Origin: Nocardia flavorosea NBRC 108225
Lineage (GTDB): Bacteria; Actinomycetota; Actinomycetes; Mycobacteriales; Mycobacteriaceae
DNA length: 64,000 bases
Assembly: GCF_001613385.1 (NCBI RefSeq)
Contig: NZ_BDCG01000021.1
Location: 220,008 to 284,007, forward strand
Direction: 5' to 3'
The notes below the pieces were generated by a model that searched no databases, had not been told where the DNA came from, and saw nothing but the letters and a program-made list of their open reading frames with translations. A program made the translations under genes and the position numbers. Of the stretch, positions 26,463-35,262 are shown piece by piece (the stretch's first letter is position 1; each line of letters begins with the position of its first letter).

Positions 26463-26482
26463 ACTTGAATCTGGATTCAAGT
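26463..26482. promoter_or_regulatory. 20-bp palindromic operator upstream of acyl-CoA dehydrogenase
   Basis: ACTTGAATCTGGATTCAAGT has perfect 9-bp arms around a TG centre and ends 75 bases before the acyl-CoA dehydrogenase start. It is markedly AT-rich for this genome. The size and symmetry fit a TetR-family lipid regulator; the TetR gene at 29102 is one candidate. No regulator can be assigned from sequence alone. Confidence 0.55.
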
Positions 26483-26557
26483 TGGTTTACCGTGCGGGAA
26501 GCATCGAAGGCCCGTCTGCGGCGTATCGAGCCGCGCCCCGAAGATCGGAGTTCTCCC

Positions 26558-27787
26558 GTGGAACTGTTCACCTCGACCGACCGCGCCCGCGAATACCGGC
26601 AGAAACTGCTCGGTTTCATGGACGAATGCGTGTACCCGGCCGAACCGGTCTACGCGGAGCAGATGGCCGCGGCCGGCGATCCGCATCATCACCCGCAGAT
26701 CCTCGAGGACCTGAAGGCGGAGGCGAAGAAGCGCGGCCTGTGGAATCTTTTCCACCCGCACGAGGAATGGGGACCGGGGCTGACCAACCTGGAGTACGCG
26801 CCGCTGGCCGAGATCATGGGCCGTAGCCCGGCGCTGGCACCGGAGGCGTGCAACTGTTCGGCGCCCGATACCGGGAACATGGAGGTGTTCACCCTCTTCG
26901 GTACCGAGGAACACAAACAACGCTGGCTCGAACCGCTGCTCGACGGCACCATCCGCTCGGCCTTCGCGATGACCGAGCCCGGTGTAGCCAGCTCCGATGC
27001 CACGAATGTCGAAATGCGGATGGAACGCGACGGCGACCACTACGTCCTCAACGGCCGCAAATGGTTCGCCTCCAACGCCATGCATCGCCACTGCAAGGTG
27101 CTGATCGTCATGGGTAAAACCGATCCGGAGGCACCCAAGCACCGGCAGCAGTCGATGATGGTGGTGCCGATCGATGCGCCGGGAGTCCGGGTGGTGCGCA
27201 ATCTGCCGGTATTCGGGTATGTCGACCGTGAGGGCCACGCCGAAATCGAATTCACCGACGTCCGGGTTCCGGTGACCGATGTGCTCAAAGGCGAGGGTGA
27301 GGGGTTCGCGATCAGTCAGGCGCGGCTCGGCCCGGGCCGGATCCACCATGCGATGCGTGCCATCGGGATGGCCGAGCGCGCCCTGGAACTCATGTGCGCG
27401 CGGGCCGAATCGCGGGTCACGTTCGGGCGCAAGGTCAGTGAACGTGCCAATATCCGCGACTGGATCGCCGAAGCTCGTATCGATATCGAACAGGCACGGC
27501 TGCTCACGCTGAAGACGGCCTGGATGATGGATACGGTCGGCAACAAGGAGGCGCGCACGGAGATCGCGGCCATCAAGATCGCTGCGCCGGTGATGGCGCT
27601 ACGCATCGTGGACCGCGCAATCCAGGTGTACGGGGCGGCCGGGGTGACCGAGGATTTCCCGCTGGCCAGTATGTACGCCCACCTGCGGACGCTGCGTATC
27701 GCCGACGGGCCCGACGAGGTGCACAAGCTCACCATTGCCCGCGCCGAACTCGGCAAGGCCCGCGCCGCCGCCGAAACCGCCGGCTGA
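26558..27787 (+). CDS. Acyl-CoA dehydrogenase
   Basis: 409 residues from the GTG at 26558 with GGAG seven bases upstream. FAD/substrate motifs include SAFAMTEPGVASSDATN and YVLNGRKWFASNA. The C-terminal domain has the RVTFGRKVSERANIRDWIAEARIDIEQARLL helix and the QVYGAAGVTEDFPLASMYAHLRTLRIADGPDEVHK ending. The overall form resembles ACAD10/11-like or FadE-type enzymes that oxidise long or modified acyl-CoAs. It probably acts in beta-oxidation in the cytoplasm, using ETF as electron acceptor. A 20-bp palindrome in its leader suggests repression. Confidence 0.94.
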   Translation: MELFTSTDRAREYRQKLLGFMDECVYPAEPVYAEQMAAAGDPHHHPQILEDLKAEAKKRGLWNLFHPHEEWGPGLTNLEYAPLAEIMGRSPALAPEACNCSAPDTGNMEVFTLFGTEEHKQRWLEPLLDGTIRSAFAMTEPGVASSDATNVEMRMERDGDHYVLNGRKWFASNAMHRHCKVLIVMGKTDPEAPKHRQQSMMVVPIDAPGVRVVRNLPVFGYVDREGHAEIEFTDVRVPVTDVLKGEGEGFAISQARLGPGRIHHAMRAIGMAERALELMCARAESRVTFGRKVSERANIRDWIAEARIDIEQARLLTLKTAWMMDTVGNKEARTEIAAIKIAAPVMALRIVDRAIQVYGAAGVTEDFPLASMYAHLRTLRIADGPDEVHKLTIARAELGKARAAAETAG

Positions 27788-28319
27788 GTACCCGGCGCAC
27801 ACCGGGATTTCGTAGGGTGGGCAACTCTCCAGGCCTCGTAGGGCTCGGTGGAGCCGCTGCCGTACCGGGCTCGGCAATCGGGGCAACCCGGAGCCCTCGC
27901 TGAACTCGGCGCCACAACTGGACAGGTGGGTCCGGGCGGAGCCGAACCGGCCATGGGCTGCCCGGTGGCGTGCCGGTGCGCGGCGGTCCGCAACCCATCG
28001 AGGGACCAGGGCTGCGGCTTCCGGGTGCCCCGACGGCCTTCCCCCCAAGCAGGGGTGAGGACCGACCTCAGCGGCTTCGAGCCGCGTGAGTGCCGCCGTT
28101 GCGGGTTGGACCCGGGTGTCGTCGGCCCGACGTTTCCCGCCGGTCCATGCGCCCGCGGAGGTTCGCCGAGAATCAGCGGATCGTGGACTGTCGCCCCTGC
28201 GTCGGTAGCCGGCCGACGTAGCTGCTGTGCGCGCGGCACGCTCCGGATACGTTGGATAGGTCCGGGACACATCCGGTGATCGGCCGGTGCTGTCGTGGAC
28301 GAGCGCGAGGAGGCTACGT
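27788..28319. other. 532-base region without a supported gene
   Basis: Open frames exist on both strands, but none gives a recognisable protein or sustained codon bias. A minus-strand frame contains a CPDC pair in a short GC-rich segment, not enough to call a zinc protein. The last 60 bases are the leader of the thioesterase gene, with GAGGAGG before its start. Confidence 0.4.
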
Positions 28320-29105
28320 ATGACCGTGGAGACCGGTACCGAACCGCAGCGGCGGCGGCATATCCTGCTGGAACTGGGTTTCGCGACCACGATGGTGGGC
28401 GAAGAGCTGCACGGGACGGCGACGATCACCCCGCAGATGCACGCGCCGGGTACCGGCCGGTTACGGACCTCCGTGCTCGCCACCTGGACCGATACGGTGA
28501 CCGGCCTGCTTGCGGCGCTCACCCTGGGACCGCGGGTTCCGGTGACCCTCGAACTCGATGTGCACCTCTACCGGCCGGCGCCCGGCTCCGGTGAGGTGCG
28601 GGCGGTGGGCCGCAAGATCAAGGCGGGGCGTTCGGTCTTCGTCGCGGAGGTGGAGTGGACCGTCGACGGCGAACCCTTCGCGTTCGGCGGCGGGTCGTTC
28701 ATGGTGTCGCCGAACGAGGAACTGCGGCTACCGGACCGGATGAGTATCGATATGCCGGTCACCGGACAGCTGCTCGCGGTACCGCTGGCCGAGCGGGCGG
28801 GTTGTGAGCGGCGGGCACCGGGCACCGCGGTGCTGCCGCGTACCGACGACGGCCTGAACGCGTCCCGCACGGTGAACGGTGGCCTGATCGCGCTCGCCGC
28901 CGAGGAGGCGATGCTCTCGCTTGCTCCCGGTGCGACCCTGAGCACGCTGGGTCTGCGCTACCTGCAAGCCGCGCGAGTGGGTCCGGTCGTCGCCGACGCG
29001 ACGCTGCGGGCCGATGTGGCGCGGGCGACGCTGCGCGACGCCGGTAACGAGGACCGGATAACCACGTTGGCGACGGGCCGCCTGTTCCCGGCGAGTGGCC
29101 GGTGA
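28320..29105 (+). CDS. Tandem hotdog acyl-CoA thioesterase-like protein
   Basis: 261 residues from the ATG at 28320, with GAGGAGG seven bases upstream. Two hotdog-like halves can be seen: ATITPQMHAPGTGRLRTSVLATWTDTVTGLLAAL with VTLELDVHLYRP, and LNASRTVNGGLIALAAEEAMLSL with STLGLRYLQAARVGPVVADATLR. This is the PaaI/acyl-CoA thioesterase superfamily in a fused double form common in mycobacteria. The substrate is unknown. Its stop overlaps the GTG of the TetR gene by four bases, so the two form an operon. Confidence 0.85.
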   Translation: MTVETGTEPQRRRHILLELGFATTMVGEELHGTATITPQMHAPGTGRLRTSVLATWTDTVTGLLAALTLGPRVPVTLELDVHLYRPAPGSGEVRAVGRKIKAGRSVFVAEVEWTVDGEPFAFGGGSFMVSPNEELRLPDRMSIDMPVTGQLLAVPLAERAGCERRAPGTAVLPRTDDGLNASRTVNGGLIALAAEEAMLSLAPGATLSTLGLRYLQAARVGPVVADATLRADVARATLRDAGNEDRITTLATGRLFPASGR

Positions 29106-29782
29106 CGGCCCGGGAGGCCGGCGCGGTGGCCGATACCGCCACCGGCCCCGGCGCCGGGGCGAAACCCGCCGGTGGTCGCCCGGCGCCGAAGAGCGCGCGC
29201 GGCATCCGGACCCGGGCCGCACTGGTGGCCGCGGCGCGGCAGGTGTTCGAAAGCGACGGGTTCGTCGATGCCCGGATCAGCGATATCGCCCGCACCGCGG
29301 GTGTGGCCTCGGGTTCCTTCTACACCCATTTCGACAGCAAGGAAGAGATTTTCTCCGAAGTCGTCGCGCAGGTCCGCGACGAAATGTTGCATCCGCATGT
29401 CCGGGCCCGGGGTGGAAGTGCCGATCCGCGGGACTGGATCGCCGCAGCCAACCGGGAGTACCTGCGCGCCTACCGGCGTAATGCCCGGCTGATGGCAGCA
29501 TTGGAACAGGTCTCGCGGGTCGATCAGCAGTTCGCGGCGCTGCGCGCCGAACGGGCGTCGGCGTTCATCGATCGCAATGCGGCACTGATCCGCGATCTGC
29601 AGCAGCGCGACCTGGTGACGTCGCGGCTGGACGCACGGGTGACGGCGCTGGCATTGTCGAGCATGGTGAGCCGGATGGCCTCGCTGGTATTCGTCGAGGG
29701 TGAGCAGATCGGTTTCGACACCTTGCTCGAAACCCTGAACTGGATCTGGTTCAACGCACTGCAACTGCCCGAACCGTCGTGA
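29102..29782 (+). CDS. TetR-family regulator
   Basis: 226 residues beginning at a GTG that overlaps the thioesterase stop (GTGA, 29102-29105). The helix-turn-helix is DARISDIARTAGVASGSFYTHFDSKEEIFSEVV at about 58-90, after a Pro/Ala-rich N-terminal arm of about 30 residues. The C-terminal helical domain is typical of mycobacterial lipid-responsive repressors. Being co-transcribed with a thioesterase and close to an acyl-CoA dehydrogenase with a large palindrome, it may control acyl-CoA use. Confidence 0.92.
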   Translation: MTAREAGAVADTATGPGAGAKPAGGRPAPKSARGIRTRAALVAAARQVFESDGFVDARISDIARTAGVASGSFYTHFDSKEEIFSEVVAQVRDEMLHPHVRARGGSADPRDWIAAANREYLRAYRRNARLMAALEQVSRVDQQFAALRAERASAFIDRNAALIRDLQQRDLVTSRLDARVTALALSSMVSRMASLVFVEGEQIGFDTLLETLNWIWFNALQLPEPS

Positions 29783-29795
29783 CCGCGGTCCACGG

Positions 29796-29812
29796 GGCGC
29801 GTCACACGCGCC
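29796..29812. terminator. Short hairpin between convergent TetR and SDR genes
   Basis: GGCGCGT-CAC-ACGCGCC is a perfect 7-bp stem with a 3-base loop, located at the convergent ends of the TetR and SDR genes and overlapping the SDR's last codons. It is a plausible bidirectional terminator without a U tract. Confidence 0.5.
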
Positions 29813-30662
29813 GGGTCGCGGCGAACCCCAGAAATTTCCGGAGATAGCCCACTACCCCGCGCAACGGGACAGCCCGTGGCCAGTCGTTCGGGCGAACGTA
29901 GGCGTCCGTGCCACCGTCCACGAACACGATGCTGCCGCAAAGGAATTCGGCAGACGGGGACAGCATCATCGACACCCAGTCGGCGATGTGCTCGGGTTTG
30001 CCGAAGCTACCCGTGGGAACCGGGAACGCCTCGACCGCCTTGGCCTCGCCCGGGGTGGCGAGCTGCCGCTCCAGCAGCGGAGTCAGGATGGCACCCGGTG
30101 CGATCACATTGAGCCGGATACCGGTGCCCGCCCATTCCGGCCGGACCGCATGCCGGCGGACCCAGCGACTCACCGCGATCTTGGACGCGGCGTAGACGAA
30201 AGGTGCGGCCTGCGCGCCGAACATCCGCACGCTGCGGACCGCGCGCTCGGTATCGCCGGCGAGGAAGGCCCTGACCGTCCGGTTCTGCACCACCGGGACC
30301 GTGGTGGACGAATTGCTACCGAAGGCCACCACACGCGCTGCGCCGGTCGCGGCCAGCGCCGGCCGCCAGCCCTCGAGCAGATCGACCACGCCGAGGTAGT
30401 TGACCGCGGCGATCACCGGGAGCCGCGACCGATCGCGCACCGGCCCCAGTCCGGCCGCCAGGACCGCGCCGTCGAGCCGCCCGTCCGCCGCCTCGAGTAC
30501 GGCGTCGATCGCCTGGCGTCGTCCCGCCGCGGTGGAGAGGTCGGCGACGATATCGGTTTCCTGGATGTCCACGCCGATCACCCGGTGGCCCTCGGTTTCC
30601 AGCTTCTCGGCGACGGCCCGGCCCATACCCGATGCAGCTCCGGTGACGGCATAGACACCCAT
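29802..30662 (-). CDS. Short-chain dehydrogenase/reductase
   Basis: A 286-residue SDR. The cofactor motif TGAASGMG is at 7-14, followed by VIGVDIQETD, where Asp after the second strand suggests NAD(H) preference. The catalytic Tyr and Lys are in YAASK. The IRLNVIAPGAILTPL segment is a typical SDR C-terminal region. Relatives are 3-alpha-hydroxysteroid dehydrogenase-like enzymes of actinobacteria. It is a single gene; substrate unknown. Confidence 0.93.
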   Translation of the reverse strand: MGVYAVTGAASGMGRAVAEKLETEGHRVIGVDIQETDIVADLSTAAGRRQAIDAVLEAADGRLDGAVLAAGLGPVRDRSRLPVIAAVNYLGVVDLLEGWRPALAATGAARVVAFGSNSSTTVPVVQNRTVRAFLAGDTERAVRSVRMFGAQAAPFVYAASKIAVSRWVRRHAVRPEWAGTGIRLNVIAPGAILTPLLERQLATPGEAKAVEAFPVPTGSFGKPEHIADWVSMMLSPSAEFLCGSIVFVDGGTDAYVRPNDWPRAVPLRGVVGYLRKFLGFAATRRV

Positions 30663-30782
30663 GCGAAATCCTTCCGTACGACCCGGCGCGTACCCGCCCG
30701 GCGATTTCGTCAGAGTCGGTCAAAAAGGCCGGGCCGGTCAAGCGCTCGGAAACAAGGGGCGCGGGCCGGATGAGCACCGAGA

Positions 30783-31199
30783 TCAGAACGGCAGGTGAAC
30801 CCACTCGGGCAACGTGAAGCAGATGATGCCGAAGTCGTATCCGACCTGAACATCGACATCTGTGGCGGCGCCGCCCGCGGAAACGGTGTGCCGACCGATC
30901 ACCGTCGGGTTCCAGTCCGCGGTGAACACTCCCGGTTCCTCCTCCTCGACCGGACCGAAGGTGCCGCCGCCGGGCCGGCCGTTCACCGAATCCGCGAAAA
31001 ACACCTGCTCACCGGGTCGGCCGGTAGCGGTCACCGTGTAGGTGCAGCCGACCCCGTACTGGATGAAACCCAGGCCGAACCCACCGGAGACGGCGATATC
31101 GGTGACATAGGCCGAGGCGGTGGCAGGCTGGCCGAGGACAGCTGCGGCGGCGAGCGCGCAGGCGGTGACCCCGATGCGAAGACTTCCCGATGAGTTCAT
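30783..31199 (-). CDS. Small secreted protein with Ig-like fold
   Basis: 138 residues from the ATG at 31199. The signal peptide is MNSSGSLRIGVTACALAAAA with cleavage after ATASA. The mature part has short beta strands (YGVGCTYTVTATGRPGEQVFFAD, GVFTADWNPTVIGRHTVSAG) and two cysteines, consistent with a small Ig-like beta sandwich held by a disulfide. Similar exported proteins of unknown function are frequent in Nocardia. It is divergent from the next secreted gene. Confidence 0.82.
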   Translation of the reverse strand: MNSSGSLRIGVTACALAAAAVLGQPATASAYVTDIAVSGGFGLGFIQYGVGCTYTVTATGRPGEQVFFADSVNGRPGGGTFGPVEEEEPGVFTADWNPTVIGRHTVSAGGAATDVDVQVGYDFGIICFTLPEWVHLPF

Positions 31200-31666
31200 G
31201 GCCGGCTCCGGTGGTATCGGCAGGTATCGGACATCCTCTAAGTAGTGGAGCACCTGCGGATCACGGGGCACAGCCCCGGATGATCACGAAGTGTGTGCGG
31301 GGGTCACGAATGGGGTAATGCCCACCGAGTGGTTCGCGTGATACCGGCGGACGTGTAACAGCCGGGGGCCTGCGAGTGAATAACGGTGCGTAAACGTTAT
31401 CGACGATGCGTGATTGCCGGGTGAATGCTGGTGAGCCGTTCGGTCGGTCGTTGGAAATATTGCCGAGCGGTATAACCGTTGCGTCCGGCATGTTCCGCGG
31501 AATTCCGCCGTCGAAAGCCCGTTATTGCGCAGCAATTTAAAGGATGGAAATTCCTTTGAATTCTGGGTATGCACCTGATGTCCGAATATCGGTATGGTCC
31601 TGTGCGCGAACCGAAATCGCAGCCGCCCGGTTCCGGGACGGTCTACGTGAGAAGGAATTGAACGTA
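31200..31666. other. AT-richer divergent intergenic region
   Basis: No gene is supported in these 467 bases between two divergent exported-protein genes. Base composition is visibly lower in GC than the coding sequence, especially 31480-31600. A small hairpin (AAAGGA / TCCTTT) is near 31540. Promoters for both genes are expected here but no clear -35/-10 pair was identified. Confidence 0.4.
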
Positions 31667-32275
31667 ATGAAGTTCGGCACTTTCGCCGCAACCGCACTTC
31701 TGTCCGTCGCCGCCGTCGGTATCTCGGCCGCGACCGTGCACGCCGAACCGGCGGCTCCGGCCCCGAAGCTCGAGAGCGAGGGCGTCGATCAGGGAATCGC
31801 GTACGAGACCAGCGTCGACCAGAAGACGCAGACCATCACCACCGAGGTCGAGAACGGCCGGTTCGAACTCACCCCCGACGGTGCCACGGCCGTACTGAAA
31901 GCCGTCAGCGGCGCCGTCGTGGCCGAAGTACCGCTGACCTACGAGATCTCCGGCAGCGAGATGGCCGTCGCACACGAAATCAGTGGCGACGGCACCTCTC
32001 TCGAACTCACTCCGACCGTCACGGCTGAGAACATCGGCGAGATGCGGCCGGTGAGCTCGATGGCCCGGCTCACCTCCGAACTGGAGAAGAACGTCGCCGG
32101 GGTCGCGGTCGGCGCAGTGCTGGGCGGTCTGCTCGGTGCGCTCGTCGGACTCGGCTTCCTCAGCATCATCACCGGACCGATCGGACTGCTCGTCGGCGGT
32201 GTGGCCGGCGGTTACGTCATGGGTGGACAGTCGTTCGGTGACGCCGTGGCGGCCGTCCTGCGCGGCGAACCGTGA
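31667..32275 (+). CDS. Exported protein with glycine-zipper membrane tail
   Basis: 202 residues from the ATG at 31667 with AAGGA upstream. It has a signal peptide (MKFGTFAATALLSVAAVGIS, cleavage after VHA), an acidic extracellular domain with beta-like repeats (TTEVENGRFELTPDGATAVL, EVPLTYEISGSEM, LTPTVTAEN), and a C-terminal Gly-rich hydrophobic region (VGAVLGGLLGALVGLGFLSI, GPIGLLVGGVAGGYVMGG) likely to form a membrane hairpin. The pattern is common among Nocardia envelope proteins of unknown function. It overlaps the next gene by four bases (GTGA). Confidence 0.82.
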   Translation: MKFGTFAATALLSVAAVGISAATVHAEPAAPAPKLESEGVDQGIAYETSVDQKTQTITTEVENGRFELTPDGATAVLKAVSGAVVAEVPLTYEISGSEMAVAHEISGDGTSLELTPTVTAENIGEMRPVSSMARLTSELEKNVAGVAVGAVLGGLLGALVGLGFLSIITGPIGLLVGGVAGGYVMGGQSFGDAVAAVLRGEP

Positions 32276-33000
32276 CCGATCCGGCATCGAACGAGAACGA
32301 CGGTCAGCCGCCGCTCTCGAAGCAGGACAAACGCGCACGGGTAGGAGCCACCGCGGCGGCCATCGCCATCGCGGCCGTAGTGACCTCGATCGTGCTGGGA
32401 ATCGGGATCGCCGCCCTGCTGGCCACGGCCGGCGGCGGTACGGAGGAGGCGACCGAGGAACTCGCCGCGCCCACTCCGCCGGCCACCAGCGCGATCGCCG
32501 GGACGACCACGACACCCGCACCACCCGTGGTGCCGGTCGTGCCGCCCTCGGCCTCCGCGCCGCCGACCACCACCCCGCCCGCCCTCGGCACCGCGGGACA
32601 GGTCAACAAAGAGGCGAAACAGGCGCCGCCGAAGGTCGAGGTCGCCGCCGGGGAATGCCTCAGCGGATTCGGCGAGAAAGAAGTCACCGAAGCGCCCTGT
32701 GGCAGCACGGAATCCCGGTACAAGGTCTCCGCCGTGGGCCCGGCCGGAACAGCCTGCCCCACCGACGGCGACGCCACCCACACCATCGCCGACACCACCC
32801 TGTGCCTCGATATCGATTGGGTCGTCGGCAGCTGTGTGGACGTATCGGGTGAGCAACCCCAGCGCGCCGACTGCGGCCCCGGCGGGGTGCAGGTGATCAG
32901 CATCCTGCCCGATACCAACAGCGTGAATGCCTGCCCGTCGGCCGACAGCGGTTTCGTCTACGACCAACGCCGCTTCGTGGTCTGCTTCGCCGACCTCTAG
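32272..33000 (+). CDS. Membrane-anchored Pro-rich, Cys-rich envelope protein
   Basis: 242 residues from a GTG overlapping the upstream stop. A short cytoplasmic part is followed by one membrane helix (about 24-52), a Pro/Thr/Ala-rich stalk of about 50 residues, and a C-terminal domain with six or more cysteines (GECLSGF, EAPCGS, TACPTDG, TLCLDIDW, GSCVDV, RADCGPG, NACPSAD, VVCFADL), which suggests several disulfides outside the membrane. The layout resembles LppU/SCO3897-like proteins. It forms an operon with the preceding exported protein. Confidence 0.85.
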   Translation: MTDPASNENDGQPPLSKQDKRARVGATAAAIAIAAVVTSIVLGIGIAALLATAGGGTEEATEELAAPTPPATSAIAGTTTTPAPPVVPVVPPSASAPPTTTPPALGTAGQVNKEAKQAPPKVEVAAGECLSGFGEKEVTEAPCGSTESRYKVSAVGPAGTACPTDGDATHTIADTTLCLDIDWVVGSCVDVSGEQPQRADCGPGGVQVISILPDTNSVNACPSADSGFVYDQRRFVVCFADL

Positions 33001-33279
33001 TCCCCGCCCCGACCGGTCGCTCTCGGCGACCGGCGGGGGGCCGGATGCCTGGGGCCGGACCTTGCCGTGTGCCGCCGGACACAAGCCCGGTCCGGCGGCC
33101 GAGCGGACTCTCGAGGTGATTCGGTGGCGTCCTCGGCGGGGGGCTCCCGGCGATTGGGAGATCGCCGGTGCCGGATCGCGACCGGACGGGCCGTTGTCCG
33201 CTGCCGGAGCGAGCCGGGCCGACCCGCGGAGTATCGGGCCGTGAGGCGGATCGGCCGGGGACAGGCAATAATTTGATCC

Positions 33280-34938
33280 ATGCCCCTATCCCGTCGCAGG
33301 TTGCTGCATGCGGGGTCGGCCGGTGCGGTCGCGGTGCTGGCCGGTGCGGGTCTGGTGAGCAGCGCGCCGTTACGGGCGCCGCGGCTGCTCGGCGACCCGT
33401 TCACGCTGGGAATTGCTTCCGGTGAACCACTACCCGACGGCGTGGTGCTGTGGACCCGCCTGGCGCCCGACCCTTTCGCGCCCGACGGGCTGGGCGGAAC
33501 CGGGCTTGCACCGGTCACCGTCGAATACGAGGTCGCCGAGGACGAGCAGTTCCGCCGGATCGCTGCCCGGGGGAGCGCGGTGGCCACCCGGGAACTCGGC
33601 CACAGTGTGCATCCCGAGGTGCGGGGTCTGGCGCCGGATCGCTGGTACTTCTACCGATTCCGTGTGGGTTCGGCGATTTCACCGATCGGCCGCACCCGCA
33701 CCGCGCCCGCGGCCGGCGCGCGCACCGATCGGCTGCGGTTCGCGTTCGCATCCTGTCAGCACTGGAGTTCCGGCTACTACACCGCCTACGAGCACCTCGG
33801 CGCCGAGGACCTGGATCTGGTGGTGCATCTCGGCGACTACATCTACGAAATGGAATGGGCGCGCGGCCGGGTGGGGGCCGTGATCCCGGAGACGTTACGT
33901 GACGAGGCCACCGACCTCACCGGATACCGGCTCCGTTACGCGCAATACAAGGCCGAACCGGAACTGCGCGCTGCGCATGCCGCGTTCCCGTGGCTCTGCA
34001 CCTTCGACGATCACGAGATCGACAACAACTGGGCGGGTTTCGAACCCGGCGCCGGTATCGATATCCATCTGCTGCCCGCCCTGTTCCGGCGGCGGCGTGC
34101 GGCCGCATTCCAGGCGATGTACGAACATCTTCCGCTGCGTATCGAACAACTGCCGTCCGGCCCGTACGCCCGGATGCACCGCCGGTACACCTTCGGTGAC
34201 CTGGCCGATCTCACCATGCTCGATACCCGCCAATACCGTTCACCGCTGGTGTGCGGCGACGGTGCGAATCTCGTCGTCGACTGCGCGGATCGCTTCGACC
34301 CCGGCCGTACGATCCTGGGTGCCGAACAGCGCGAATGGCTGATCGACGGTCTCACCCGTTCGCCGGCGCGCTGGCAGATACTGGGAAATCAGGTCGCTAT
34401 GGCGCAATCCGACTACGACCCCGGCCCCGCCGTAGCGGTGGGGACCGACGCCTGGGACGGCTATGTCGCCGATCGTGACGCGGTGCTCGCGGCGGCAGCC
34501 GCCCGCGGCCGGGGTGATCTGGTGGTGCTCACGGGTGACCGGCACGAGAACTATGTGGTCGATATCCGCGGCGACTACCGGGATCCGGGGTCGCCGGTGG
34601 TGGCCACGGAATTCACCGGCACCTCGATCACCACCGGTCGTGACGGCGCCGATCTGACCCCGCGTGGCCGGACCCTGCTGGCCGCCAATCCCGATATGAA
34701 GTTCTTCAACGGTCAGCGCGGCTATGTCCGGGTGGAGGTGGATCACCAGTTGTGGCGCAGCGACTTCCGGGTGGTGCCGTTCGTCCGTGAGCCCGGCGCA
34801 CCCGTCGTCACCCGAGCGAGTTTCGTGGTCGAACACGGGCGGTCCGGGGCCGAATCCGCCGGGGAACCCGCGCCGGCGACCGCGCTGCCGCAACGAGATG
34901 ATTCCGGTCATCAGTCGGAAATAGACGCGGGCGGCTGA
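33280..34938 (+). CDS. phoD: PhoD-like alkaline phosphatase
   Basis: 552 residues with a Tat signal: SRRRLLHAGSAGAVAVLAGAG at about 4-24. The metallophosphatase motifs of PhoD are present: FASCQHW, HLGDYIYEMEW, CTFDDHEIDNNW and LTGDRHENYV. An N-terminal beta domain (FTLGIASGEPLPDGVVLWTRL) precedes them, as in Bacillus PhoD, which acts as a phosphodiesterase/monoesterase on phosphate esters and teichoic acids. It should be exported folded with Ca/Fe bound. Pho-box repeats were not recognised upstream. Confidence 0.93.
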   Translation: MPLSRRRLLHAGSAGAVAVLAGAGLVSSAPLRAPRLLGDPFTLGIASGEPLPDGVVLWTRLAPDPFAPDGLGGTGLAPVTVEYEVAEDEQFRRIAARGSAVATRELGHSVHPEVRGLAPDRWYFYRFRVGSAISPIGRTRTAPAAGARTDRLRFAFASCQHWSSGYYTAYEHLGAEDLDLVVHLGDYIYEMEWARGRVGAVIPETLRDEATDLTGYRLRYAQYKAEPELRAAHAAFPWLCTFDDHEIDNNWAGFEPGAGIDIHLLPALFRRRRAAAFQAMYEHLPLRIEQLPSGPYARMHRRYTFGDLADLTMLDTRQYRSPLVCGDGANLVVDCADRFDPGRTILGAEQREWLIDGLTRSPARWQILGNQVAMAQSDYDPGPAVAVGTDAWDGYVADRDAVLAAAAARGRGDLVVLTGDRHENYVVDIRGDYRDPGSPVVATEFTGTSITTGRDGADLTPRGRTLLAANPDMKFFNGQRGYVRVEVDHQLWRSDFRVVPFVREPGAPVVTRASFVVEHGRSGAESAGEPAPATALPQRDDSGHQSEIDAGG

Positions 34939-35262
34939 AAGCCGGACTGTACACCCCGTCGCCGCGCCCATGGTGAGTTCTCGAGAGCCGGGCCGCCGGC
35001 CGGGAGACCATCCGGACAGACCGCCGGTCGCGGATTTCACCGCTATCTGCACGCGGGGGTACCGGGCGGACTTCGAAGCGCATGTCCGACCGGCTGGGGA
35101 CGGCCGGGTGGGGCCGGGTGCCCTATCGGGCCGGCGGCGATCATTCCAGCGGCCAGTTGATCGGTGCCCGGCCGCTTAGATAACCCGGGTTGGCCGAAAA
35201 AGCCGATTTCCTGACCGCGGGTATGTTTCCTCCAGGGTGATCCAGGCCATAGTGTCGGAAGA
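34939..35262. other. Intergenic region
   Basis: 324 bases between the PhoD and GMC genes. No gene, clear promoter or repeat is supported. The final 100 bases are less GC-rich and probably hold the GMC oxidoreductase promoter. Confidence 0.35.

Noticed and set aside
27788..28319. Minus-strand frames with a CPDC motif, considered as a zinc-ribbon protein
   Set aside because: Only one CxxC pair, no consistent third-position bias and no ribosome site; not enough to call a gene.
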